Below are positions 11,240 through 22,126 of a stretch of DNA of 64,000 nucleotides, piece by piece (within the stretch, counting starts at the first letter, position 1; every line of letters begins with the position of its first letter). The position numbers and the translations under genes were made by a program. A model generated the notes under the pieces. It saw nothing but the letters and a program-made list of their open reading frames with translations, had not been told where the DNA came from and did no database searches. Source of the DNA: Voacanga thouarsii (lineage: Eukaryota; Streptophyta; Magnoliopsida; Gentianales; Apocynaceae); NCBI GenBank assembly GCA_026120185.1, contig JANUWF010001726.1, positions 1-64,000 on the forward strand. The letters are read 5' to 3'.

Positions 11240-13099
11240 CTAGAGTCAATCATTCATGTATCTAATATCGAATGACTCAACATGCCTATCATGTTTCTTT
11301 TGGGATAGTGCTTTTGTAAGCGGGTCGACTATGTTCTCATCCATGGGAACTCTCTCTATCTTTACATCATTTCTATCTATAATCTCCAGGATCGGATGAT
11401 AACGACGCGATACGTGTTTGGATCATTAGTGAGACCGTGGCTCCTTTGCTTGTGCGGTGGCTTCTTTGCTTGTGCAATGGCTCCATTTGTTGTCACAATA
11501 CAAAGATATTGGACCAACAACGCTAGGAACCACATCCGGTTCTATCACGAACTTCTAGATCCAAACAGACCTCCTTAGGCTGCTTCGAAGCGGCTATGTA
11601 CTCGGCTCTGTCATAGAGTCGGAAATAGTCTCTTGTTGGAACTCTTCCAACTTATTGCCCCTCCGTACAACGTAAGCACGTAGTCGGATTGTGATTTGAA
11701 ATCATCTTTGTCGGATTGAAAGCGGCATCGGTATACCCGTTTATTTTCAAATCACCTTCTCCATATACTAAGAACACATCCTTGGTCCTTCGTAAGTACT
11801 TAAAGATGTTCTTTACGGTCGCCCAATGACCCTCACCGGGGTCGGATTGGTATCTGCTCGTTAAGCGAGAGCACAAGATACATCGAGCCTTGTACATGAT
11901 AGATCTAGCTGCCGAAGCATATGGAATTTTACTTATGTGATCCCTTTCAACTTGTGTCTTGAGAGACATCGACTTTGAAAAACTTACACCGTGTGACATG
12001 GGTAAGAATCCCTTTTTAGATTGATCCATGCTAAACTTCTTTAGCACTTTATCTATGTATGTAGACTGTGAAAAACCTAGCAACCTTTTAGATCTATCTC
12101 TATAGATCCTTATTCCAAGAATATAGATTGCTTCACCAAGGTCTTTCATGGAGAATTGTTTGGACAACCAAATTTTAACTGTTTGCAAGACAGGTATATC
12201 GTTTCCTATTAGTAATGTCTCATCTACATAAAGCAATAAGAAAACGATTACACTCCCACTGACCTTCTTGTATACACAAGGCTCATCCATGTTTTGAATG
12301 AAACCAAACTCTTTGATTATTTCATCAAAACGGATGTTCCAACTCCTAGAAGCTTGCTTAAGTCCATAAATGAACCTTTGTAGCTTACACACCTTTGTGC
12401 TATCATTGGATGTGAAACCCTCGGGTTGTGTCATATATACTTCCTTAGTCAGATTTTTATTTAGGAAAGCTGTTTTCACATCCATTTGCCAAATCTCATT
12501 ATCATAATGAGCAGCAATGGTAAGGAGTATCCTAATGGATTTTAACATGGCTACTGGCGAGAAGGTTTCGTCATAGTCAATGCTATATTGTTGACGATAA
12601 CCCCTCGCCACTAGACGTGCATTATAGGTAACTAAGTTACCATCCATATCCGCTTTCTTCTTGAAAACCCATTTGCACCCAATAGGTTTAATTGCTTTGG
12701 GTGGATCAACCAAAGTCCATACTTGGTTGTCGTACATGGAATCCATCTCTGACATCATGGCCTCAAGCCATTTGCCAGATTTTGAACCGTTCAAAACATC
12801 CTTGTAGGTAGTAGGCTCATCTTCATCTATGAGTAATACGTCATTATGGTCACTAATGAGAAATCCACATCTCTCAGGTGCCACACGTATCCTATTAGAC
12901 CTACGTGGATCTTGTGTATAGAAGGTTCATCTATTCTCTCAATAGATGTGAGATTAGACGGTTGATCCTTGTTTGTTTGATCTTCTTGAACTTCACTAAG
13001 TTCAATTTTACTTCCATTGTCCCTTTTAAGCATGTGCTTCTTCTCTAAGAAGACAGCATGTTTCGAAACAAACACTTTGTTTTCAGAGGGTAAGTAGAA
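11240..13099 (-). pseudogene. copia reverse transcriptase / RNase H (unit 1), catalytic site altered
   Basis: A 410-codon open stretch (12,884-11,652) carries the RVT_2 reverse transcriptase: WLEAMMSEMDSM, GCKWVFKKK, ARLVARGYRQ, VKTAFLN, CKLQRFIYGLKQASR. It copies element RNA into DNA in virus-like particles. The active-site box normally ending YVDD reads YVDE (LLLYVDETLLIGND), so one catalytic aspartate is replaced. The N-terminal part (13,099-12,827) has NNYFYLPSENKVFVSKHAVF. RNase H sequence continues to about 11,240 but is frameshifted near 11,680; the unit 2 copy shows how at CAG/CTG sites. Upstream, pol is cut by the nested solo LTR at 13,105. RT is followed by a polypurine-like tract and the 3' LTR. 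Both units share YVDE, so it predates the duplication. Confidence 0.85.
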
Positions 13100-13104
13100 G
13101 TAAT

Positions 13105-14623
13105 TGTTAAGGATATGCCCTAGAGTCAATTTGTACTTATACTATTATCGTTATGTTTTATATAATAATATGAGGTTTTCCTTTCCATGAATAGTGCATT
13201 TTGTTTTGTGGTCATCAAGTACGTGACTTGATAGTAAAACCCAGTAGTGAATACAATGACTATTCTAAAACTGTCCCTGATTGATTATTATTATTGGAAC
13301 AACAATAAATTAAGCTTAGTATGTTTGTGACTTGATGGCTATGTTTTACTGGTCATGGATATTTGTGATATCAAGTCAAAACATAAATAAATGTTAGAGA
13401 ATATTGTATTGGACATGACCCATTTGTGAGAGTACTTCATGGGACATGTCATAAGTACTTTCTAGCCATAATGATGTTAAAAGTCCTTCGACCTAAATTC
13501 ATCATAGTTTCCTACGATAAGTTCTATATTTTGACGTTGTCTAAAGTTGTCTTTAACCGAGATAATAAATTAGACTACTGTTGGATATAGAATAAATCAA
13601 GGAGAGGAATATGATTGATAGTGAAGGAATTTGTCCCTCTCAATTATGAGAGAGATATCCATGGGCCCTTTAATAAGTTAGACTGTTAAAATGCATGAAT
13701 GTGCTCAAATATATCAATCTAAGATATTGATATCATTTGTTTGAACACTCTACTATGAAATCAAGAAATAATTGATTAAGCTTAATAAGGATGACAAGCT
13801 CCGTGCCTTATGCTTAATCTAGATATCGTGTGACAAAAGGACTAAATATAAAATTGTGGTTTGGTTCAAAGAGATCAACGATCTTCATTTAACCTGGATA
13901 GTTATAATATTTTGCTAGAAATCGCTTATAACTTGTGGGCCATTTAAATATGATTTAGGCACCTTATCGGTGTTAAATGAACCTATAGGGTCACACAATA
14001 AGTGAACTTGTTAGGTTATTTTTACAGTAACCAGATTCGATGAATACGCAAATAAGTCTAAGTTAATCGAATTTAGAAATTTTACCGAGATACAATGAAT
14101 TTGGAAATTTGTCCACATTCGATGTATACGGAAAATGTCAGTTATAAGAATACGGCTCGGTAAATTAATTAGTTAAATTATCGAGATAATGGCGAGAATC
14201 TTATCATATCGGTTTTAATTTAATTTAAATTTAAATTAAAATATGATAAGATATTATTAGAATTGAACTCTAAGAGGTTACGGAATTTTTAAAAAAACCT
14301 AGCCGTCTTCTCAAAAGCCACTGTTACATTGAAAATATTCATACCTCCATTCACCGGGAAAAAAACCCTCTCAAACCCTAGGTGCTAGCACTCTCGGGAT
14401 AACGAGTCGGTTCGCCGCATGTATCGATAGAGGACGTTCGCACACTACGGCGTACGGTAATCGTTCGGGCTGCACGTACAACAGCATAATCAGAATCAAA
14501 GGATCTTGATTATGCCAAACAAAAAGGTAATTCTGTAAATTTTAGATCTTCTTAATCGTTTACTTGGATCCTCAGAAGGGATTCGTGGATTTTTCCACGT
14601 TTAGGAGTCCACGAATCTCAACA
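13105..14623 (+). mobile_element. solo LTR nested in the copia pol gene
   Basis: 1,519 bp starting TGTTAAGGATATGCCCTAGA and ending CGAATCTCAACA, with the perfect 5-bp duplication GTAAT on both sides (13,100-13,104 and 14,624-14,628). The pol reading frame stops at one side and resumes at the other. The TATGCCCTAGAG motif near its 5' end resembles the host element's LTR start, suggesting a related copia family. No internal region remains, so it arose by LTR-LTR recombination. It lies antiparallel to the host gene. Confidence 0.88.
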
Positions 14624-14628
14624 GTAAT

Positions 14629-15720
14629 ATCCGAAAGATTCTTTCGGATATCCTACAAACAAACACTTGTCAGACTTACTATCAAATTTGTCTGATTGTG
14701 GCCTTTTGACAAAGGTAGGACAACCTCATACTCGCAAGTGAGATAACTTTGTTTTCTTACCAAAGAACATCTCAAATGGGGTAGAATCAATCAATTTTGT
14801 CGGAACTCTATTTAGTATATAAACAAAAGTCTCTAGTGCATCGATTTTGGTAGGTCTGCAAAAGCCATTATGGTCCGTACCATGTCTAAAAGGGTTCGAT
14901 TCCTTCTCTTAGATACACCGTTATGTTGAAGTGTATGTGGTGGAGTCCATTGAGATAATATCCCATTATCTCTAAGATAACTCAGAAACTCTTAGCTCAA
15001 GTATTCTCCTCCTCGATCAGATTTTAGAGTCTTAATACTTTTGTCAAGTTGTTTCTCTATTTCATTATTGAAGTCTTTGAACTTATCAAAGGCCTCAGAT
15101 TTGTATTTCATTAAATACAAATACTCGTATCGTGAGAAATCATCAATAAATGTTATGAAATAGTTATAACCTCCTCTTACTTGTATTGATATTGGGCCAC
15201 ACACATCAGAATGTATGAGTTCTAATAACTCCTTGGCCCGTTCTATTTTTCTTGAAAAAGGAGTTTTAGCCATTTTTCCTAATAAACAAGACTTGCATGT
15301 GCCATATGATTCATAATCAAAAGACCTTAAGTCACCAAGCTTGTGTAACTTAGAAACACGATTTTTGTTTATATAGCCTAAACGACAATGTCATAAGTAA
15401 GAGGTATTAGAGTTATCTATTTTAAGTTTCTTATTATTTATATTGAGTATTGGATTATCCAAGTCTAGAACATATAAACTATTAACCAGAGTTGCTGAAC
15501 CATAATGAATATCATTCAATGAAAAAGAACAACATTTATTCTTAAATATCAAATAAAATCCATTTAAGTCTAAACACGCAACTGAGATAATGTTTTTCAT
15601 TAAAACTGGTACATAATAATAGTTTTGTAATTCTAGAATTAATCCAGAAGGCAGGTTCAGCTCGTATGTCCCTACAGCAATTGCAACAACCTTTGCCCCA
15701 TTTGCAGTACGTAGGTCCAC
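14629..15720 (-). pseudogene. copia GAG-pre-integrase and integrase (unit 1), broken
   Basis: Minus-strand frames show the GAG-pre-integrase region (15,720-15,391: NYYYVPVLMKNIISV), an HHCC-like stretch, and the integrase core (15,273-14,992: ELIHSDVCGP, FIDDFSRYEYLYLMK, LKSDRGGEYLS). Integrase joins the cDNA to host DNA and needs D, D and E. The first two aspartates are visible (HSDVC, KSDRGG). The glutamate expected in NGVSERRNRT-like sequence is lysine (codon at about 14,908). A stop follows EYLS at about 14,995. The gene ends abruptly at the nested solo LTR. It is non-functional on several independent counts. Confidence 0.8.
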
Positions 15721-16673
15721 GTTGCTTTTCTCTAGCCTTCTATTGCTCTTTAGTCCCTACAAGTTATTGCACAAATGAAATCCACATCCGATATCTAATA
15801 CCCATACCTTATTTCTAAAGGCAGTATTTATCTCAATCATAAACATACTCGAAGTAGAAGTAGAAGTGCTTGTAAGCTTCTCCTTATGCTTCTTGTCCTT
15901 AACGGTCTCCAAGTAGGCCTTGCAATTACGCCTCCAGTGGCCTATCTTGCCACAATGATGGCATGGGCCCTTGGTTGTTGCGTCATTTTTATTCACACCA
16001 CCTTTGGGCTTCATGGGAGCTTTCTTCTTCTTCTTTTGAACTTTCTTCTTAGAAGAAAAAGATTCTACCATTAAAACTGCATTGGAATCCTTCTTCATGG
16101 AGGATTTCGTAGTTTTGAGAAGATTGATCAACTCGGGAATGGTGGACTTAAACTTGTTCATCTGATAGCTAATTACAAATTGTGAGAAACTATTAGGCAA
16201 AGACTGTAGAATTAAGTCATGATCCATTGCGAACCCGAGAGATCCAAGCTTCTCTATTAAGCCCAGCATCTTCAGCCCATAAGTGGCCACAAAAGAATCC
16301 TCTGCCATTTTACAACGGAATAGTTGCTTTGAGATCTCGTATCTCTTAGTTCTGGCTTGGGCGGTAAACAGCTCTCGAAGATGTAGTATAATCGATTGAG
16401 CATCTATATACTCGTGCTGTTTTGCAGCTTGGGAGTCATGGATGCCAGTACAATACACGATGTTGTATCACTATCCTCCTTGTACCTTTTATGGACAACA
16501 TGCTCATTAGCCTGAGCATCTTGAGCTGGTGGTGGCAGAATAGGAGCATCTAGCACGTAAAGCAACTTTTTCGATTTTAGAACGATTCTCAAGTTTCTAT
16601 ACCAGTCTAGGTAGTTTGATTCAGTTAACTTGTTGGTTTCTAAGATGCTATGTAGGTTTAGGTTTGTAGACAT
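15721..16673 (-). pseudogene. copia gag with zinc knuckle and protease start (unit 1)
   Basis: Gag begins at 16,673 (MSTNLNLHSILETNKL, then YLDWYRNLRIVL), typical of plant copia capsid (UBN2/DUF4219 type). After a frameshift near 16,430 it continues as a 233-codon frame (16,458-15,757). Visible parts are the capsid helices (SKQLFRCKMAEDSFV, LILQSLPNSFSQFVISYQMN), a lysine-rich linker, and the CCHC knuckle CHHCGKIGHWRRNC that packages RNA. The protease site follows directly as WVLDIGCGFHLC; the active-site triad D-T/S-G reads D-I-G, so the protease is dead. The 5' LTR and primer binding site lie 1.8 kb upstream. The gag style suggests a Tork/Angela-like copia, but this is uncertain. Confidence 0.85.
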
Positions 16674-18496
16674 GATGCAAGTGTCCTAGATGTAAAGATG
16701 GAGAGGATTAGCTACTGTATATGCACATGAAATGCAAATAATTAGTACTTTAATTAAGCGCATTTTTATTTCACTATTTTACTCAAACCAATAGCCCCCA
16801 CTACTGATTCGAGAATGCCTGTTGGAAGCTTTCCTAATGGACCGGTATCCAAATTCCTCAAGAATAACCTTAGGTTTGCCCAACAAGCCACCCTTGAGTT
16901 CATTGGTAGGTATCCAATACCAATTACATTGTATGTAATTGTCGGATCATTGAGTGATTAACAGCTTTTAATCTTAAAGCCTTTTGGGCCACCCCAACTT
17001 TTCCTCTAAATTTCTTTATACTTGAGTTGGCCCAACCGGAATAAAGAATTTAGTTAAACTCGACCCATTAATCAGGAATTTAATTCCAAAGGAACTTAAT
17101 TCTATAGCTTGAACATGCCCGATGTCGAGTAGGCTTGGGTTTGCCCAACAACCTGGTCTCGAAAAATGACTCTCGTTCTTACTATATTAATGGAAGGAAT
17201 TAGGTTTAATATTAATTGAGAGATTTGTTCCTTTTAGTGATTTCAATAAATGACATGCATAAAAATCAATAAATCACAAAATTGATAATCATGGTAATAA
17301 ATCGATTACGTGGTATGGTTATGGACTTTACCCTAAATTAATTTCTTTGAGTCATAAAAGAAATTACTATAGTTAACCCTATGTCTTCATGCATGATTTA
17401 AGTAGAAAGTCATACCTCCTTACCTTGTTTTGGTTGCCATCTTCAAAATAAAATAATTCTACTTCTATCTAACCTATGTAAACTAATTACATAATTTCCT
17501 AAAGAGAGAAAACCTCGAGTTACATTTGAGGGGAGTTAGATGAGAAGAGAAATTACACAAGAATTTTAGAGAAGATAGGACACGCATGCCCTATTTCATA
17601 AAAAACCAAAACTGTAAAATGCATGAACAGATATAATTAGTTTTAGTCCGTAACCATCTACCATGCCATTAATTATGCTTAAACAAAATAAACATATAAT
17701 TTTCATTATTTTAAAATCACTATTTTGGAAAAATAAAACAAATTCTAAAATCAATATTTTAGAAAAATAGATTAATTTTAAATTTTCAAAATCATTATTT
17801 TGAAAAATAAAATTATTTGTCTCAAAACTAATTTTGAGGAAATGCTTTTGGGTCCCATCTCTCATCAAATGAGAATTTTCCCTTTTAAAACTCTATTTCA
17901 GATTTTTTTTTTAAATGGCTGGAATGTCCCAAATAACAGAGTAGAACCGGCGCCGGTTAGAAGCTCGAAGCGACATTGGCTCCAGTTTGGTTTTAAGAAA
18001 ATTTTTCCAGAAACGATTTCTAGACATCACAAAAACAGCACGAGAACCGGTGTCGATTGGGAGCCGGAGCAGCGTCGGCTGTAGTCGAGAAGAGGCGGCG
18101 TTTTTTGAAATTTTTTCAGAAATAGTTTCTGGTGCCTTCTTTTTCTACAAATTTTTAGTGAGAACAATTCTCAACAGAATTTTCTGTTTTGAAGCTCAAA
18201 ACGACAATCAATTTGTTAGTTTGAACAAAAACAAAATAGAAAATTAGGATATAACGGAAGGCAACCACCATGTTCGAGAAAACGTTTTTCTACAAAAACT
18301 TGTAGCACATAAAGAAAACATTTTTCGAAATATGCGGTAACTATTACACAAGCATATTGTGCTACGGACCCAACCCATAATGCTCGAAACGATTTCGACT
18401 CGAGTGAAAATAATTTTTCACAGTGAACAAAGACAAACACGACTACATGAAATGGCTTTCACGCAGGGAACAATGTCTGCAAACCACATATAGCAT
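16674..18496 (-). other. copia untranslated leader
   Basis: About 1.8 kb of AT-rich sequence between the primer binding site and gag, with no convincing gene in either strand. 17,040-17,948 is repeated at 32,051-32,960 in unit 2. Confidence 0.6.
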
Positions 18497-18508
18497 AGCT
18501 CTGACACC
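18497..18508 (-). other. copia primer binding site (tRNA-Met type)
   Basis: On the minus strand TGGTGTCAGAGC follows the 5' LTR end after two bases. The usual plant site is TGGTATCAGAGC, one base different. Confidence 0.8.
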
Positions 18509-18510
18509 AC

Positions 18511-19865
18511 TTGTTGGGTATCTCCCATGCATATCATATATGGCGCGACGAAAAATTAAAACGAGATACCATTCCGGGATCCGTATATGTGTGGAAAACA
18601 AGACATATAGAGAACAAAGGTAACGACTTTTTACCTTTCTTTGAGTGTCCGGGAAAAATAAAATTTTTCTCCTTCTTGTACGAGGCGCGATCCGGCAATC
18701 TTCTTGATTAAATACCATGCGAGTTGAATGTCCAATCACTATAATCACGGTATGTGATTATCTCTAACAAAAATCCACATGGAGGATCACACTAAAGCAC
18801 CAAGTTTTTACGTGCTAGCGAGAAAACAAAGTGGCGGCTAGGGTTCTTATTTTTCGAGAAAAATGAGAGAGAGAGAAGAAGAAGAGAAGGCTTTTCCAGC
18901 TGTTGGTTTTTCGTGTATCACCCTTCTATTAGGGTTTTGTGCATATCCTTTATTTGTCACGAAAAATCACTGAAAATTGAGAATTCTAAAACAGTTAGAA
19001 TTCCCTAACTGTACATGGAAATATCAAGTTCTCATAATTATAATTTGGCCATAACAACTTCTCTTTCTCACAATTAACCCCACTATATTATCAAATAACA
19101 TCTTGAGTATATAATCGTCTATTGTGTATGACCTATTATGTTTCCCAATCAATTGGCAGCGAACATGAATTAATTCAAACGTCTTTGAGATTAATAATCC
19201 ATAATTAATTAGAATTAATCATATCAAATCTAATCAGGATTGGTTTATTAATTCATCAATTAATAAACCCATATTCTCAGATCATGAGCGGTATCTAACA
19301 AGACATCATGACCACCCAAGAGTCCAGGAAGTCAAGTGACTTGACACGAACCCTTCAATAACAAATTACAGCGCAATTAACTCTTTTCATCATATAATAT
19401 CTCATTCGGTTTGGAGAATGGAATTGGTGCCTACTCCCTCTATAATATATTAATTCTGGCCCGAATATAATGATACTTGTACCAGGAACCCACTACTCTA
19501 AATGTGTATCAATTGGAACTGTTTCCAATACACAATCGCCTTGGCCAAGGACTTCTCGAGTAGTAATTTCTATAAGTGGCCGTGAGATATTCACCCCTAT
19601 TATTAGGAGTGGTGAATCCTTGATTGACCCTCTCAACTACGATTAGGGACTATTTAAGTACTAACACTATGCAGTGTAATAGGAATCTCATATCATGATC
19701 TCTATCATGATTTCCTTAACATAATGTTGTACTAGGGACTTTATCTAACAGTTATATTATATAAAAGTGAACAAAAGAAATTGTAAGATAAATGATGCCT
19801 TTTATTAAAATAAAATGTGTCATATACAACGTACAAGTGATTGCCTCTAGGGCATAACACTAACA
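18511..19865 (-). repeat. copia 5' LTR (unit 1), internally deleted
   Basis: 1,355 bp, ending TACCCAACA next to the primer binding site. It lacks 358 bp at about 19,640 present in the other copies of this LTR; GTAGT lies at the deletion edges. Confidence 0.85.
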
Positions 19866-20098
19866 GATGCTTATCTTCAACTGATGAATTTGATGCCGAC
19901 CAATCTTCTGGATGGTTTCAGATACGGCACAGACATTCTATAGATATTCCCGGTCTATCTCACTGTTACAATGACCAAGGTATAATACAACCAGAAGAAC
20001 CACCCAAAGAATAATAACAACAGCCTCAGAGACAAGTTCAACCTCCAAGGAACCGTCGAGGATTTCATTGTGGGACTAGTTTTTATCCTTTTTTTTAG
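19866..20098 (+). pseudogene. Mutator/PMD-like tail, 3' part after the copia insertion
   Basis: This continues the tail interrupted at 9,477: without the copia and one GATGC copy the frame would read straight on. It encodes an acidic/aromatic segment (DEFDADQSSGWFQIRHRHS), then proline/glutamine-rich sequence and a basic end (PPRNRRGFHCGTSF), stopping at 20,096-20,098. Stops are present after PEEPPKE. Such basic RR..CGT tails occur at the end of transposon-encoded PMD-type proteins; function is not claimed. Confidence 0.45.
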
Positions 20099-20598
20099 AT
20101 TATTTCATTTGTAATAAATTTTATTACTTGTATCACGTTTTAGAGTTCAATTTAGTTTGACCATTTTTAAGACAAAATTAATAATAATAGAACTTTAAAA
20201 ACAAATATAATATAATTTTTTAAATGATTTTTTTAGAACATTAATATTTCACACATTATCCGAATTCAGTTAATTTATAAATTATTTGGATTATGAAATG
20301 TAAGGGAATTATGAAATTTAGATAATTGATATTTAAATTTAAATATTTGACACTATAATTTTGGTGTATTCATATAGTTGAGAATTTATATTTTTATAAT
20401 TTTCTTCAATAATTAAATATTATAAATTAAACTTAAATTAAAAATACAAATTTATTTCAAAATCCAATACAAATAAAATTAATTGTAGTAACAATAGAAT
20501 ACGTATATTACATGTTAATATCAAATTTAAAATAATACATTTTGTTTGTGAGTTATTTAAATTTATATAGGCCTTTATATAATTTTTTGTTATTTAAA
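20099..20598. other. AT-rich spacer and partial 378-bp repeat unit
   Basis: No gene. 20,361-20,598 aligns with 131-350, so it is the repeat unit preceding the second duplication unit. Confidence 0.5.
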
Positions 20599-20855
20599 AG
20601 TATTAATTCCTTTGAAATACAAAGTTGGAAGTTTATAAAATTGAAATATAAGAAATGAGAGGAAGAAGTCACAAAAATGATAAAATGCTTACAATAAAAA
20701 AAAAGGATATTTTTAATATGTTAAGATAGTTGAGAATTTAAAATTTTATAAATTTTTAACGAATAATTAAATATTATAAATTAAACTGTGAATAAAAATT
20801 TATTTTAAAATCTAATATAAATAAAATCAACTGTAATAAAAATACAGATATTAAT

Positions 20856-22126
20856 TATTACACCATGTCCATCCATGTCATACTTAACTTAACATAATTA
20901 TTACAGATGGAATTAGAGATTTACTAAAGATATTCATTTTTCACTAAGTTTTAATTTGTACACAAGCGCGACAGGTTATTTTTACCTTTATTGGATTTTT
21001 TTTTTAGCAAAATGACTCTATTTTGAATTAAAAAAATTCACCAGCATTGGGTGTACCAAGGCAAATGGAGTTTCAAGAACTCCTTGAATTAATTTGCCAA
21101 GGTTAGGGAGTAAATTATAAGAAAAGAAATATTAAAAGATAATTTTTTAAAAAATTTTTGAAGAGACGAAATGTATAATTTAAATAAATTTTAAAAAAAA
21201 TTAATTTTATTAACGTAAAATCGAAAACTTTTAAAGTTTTTCTAGATCCATCTCTAGCAATTATTGATGCATCGAAAGCAATCGCTAGTTCATTTGTCAC
21301 TTAATCTGTAGTTGTTGAAACACCCATGCTGACCAAGGGTGTTGTTGCTACCATCATATATCATGAGGAGACAAGCGAGATCTTCATGTATTCGTCAATT
21401 CTTGATACGTAGTTGTTGTGAAATCAATAAGCTTCATGGATGTATGCTTTCAATAATTTTTTTCATCTAAAATTCAAAATCAGAAATGTAGTTTTTTGAA
21501 ATTTCTTATTAACTATCTATTGTTAGCTAGCTAAATATAATGTCTATACATAACTTTTGCCTTGCATAGTTAACTCTATTTGATTAGTTTGTTTTGATCA
21601 TCTCTTCGTCCATGCCAGGGACGAAATTGGGGACTTGGGGTTAGGAGGGGAGGAAGGAGAAGGTGGGACAAACTATAATAAAAACTATATTAGAAGGATA
21701 ATACTATGATTTATCAAAAATTATTGGGAAGCGAAATATAAAATTTTAAAAAAATTTAAAATAAATTATAAGATTTAATTATTTTTTTTTTTTTTGGCGC
21801 GGGGCGAGAGGTAGCTCCGTCTCTAGTCCATGTTGTCGCAAACATCTAATCAGAGGCGTATAGAGCCTTAGGGAAACGAGTTGCTTCCTAAGGCCCCAGT
21901 TATATAAGAGGCCTCAGAATTTTATACACACATGTATATTACACCTTACATAATCTAAAAATGAATGAAAAATTAATAAAAAATTGCATTTGTTTACAAT
22001 TTAATTAATTATGGGAAAAGCCTATTTATTAGATTTTTTGGATCCGTAATCTTTTTTATGTCTATTAATTAATTTTTTTAAAGACAAGGCCCATTTTTTA
22101 TAGTTTAACTTATTTCAATAACTTAA
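20856..22126. other. no gene recognised (unit 2 spacer and hAT left part)
   Basis: Counterpart of 961-2,020. It contains an extra 270-bp AT-rich segment at about 21,926-22,200, also present in copy 3 and absent from copy 1. No supported gene. Confidence 0.5.

Larger units (their letters stand above)
9478..19865 (-). mobile_element. full-length Ty1/copia retrotransposon (unit 1)
   Basis: The element is 10,388 bp on the minus strand: 5' LTR 18,511-19,865, 3' LTR 9,478-11,225, and target duplications GATGC at 9,473-9,477 and 19,866-19,870. The LTRs run TGTTAGTG...CCCAACA. A tRNA-Met-type primer binding site follows the 5' LTR. Gene order is gag, protease, integrase, RT/RNase H, which is the copia order. 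A solo LTR of another element is nested in pol. The two LTRs differ at many positions and by a 358-bp deletion, so the insertion is old. The coding region is dead: protease, integrase and RT catalytic positions are all altered and there are multiple frameshifts. Confidence 0.9.

Noticed and set aside
17596..18440. Frames of 74-94 codons in the copia leader (also 32,610-32,882)
   Set aside because: AT-rich low-complexity leader, open in competing frames; no resemblance to gag or host proteins.
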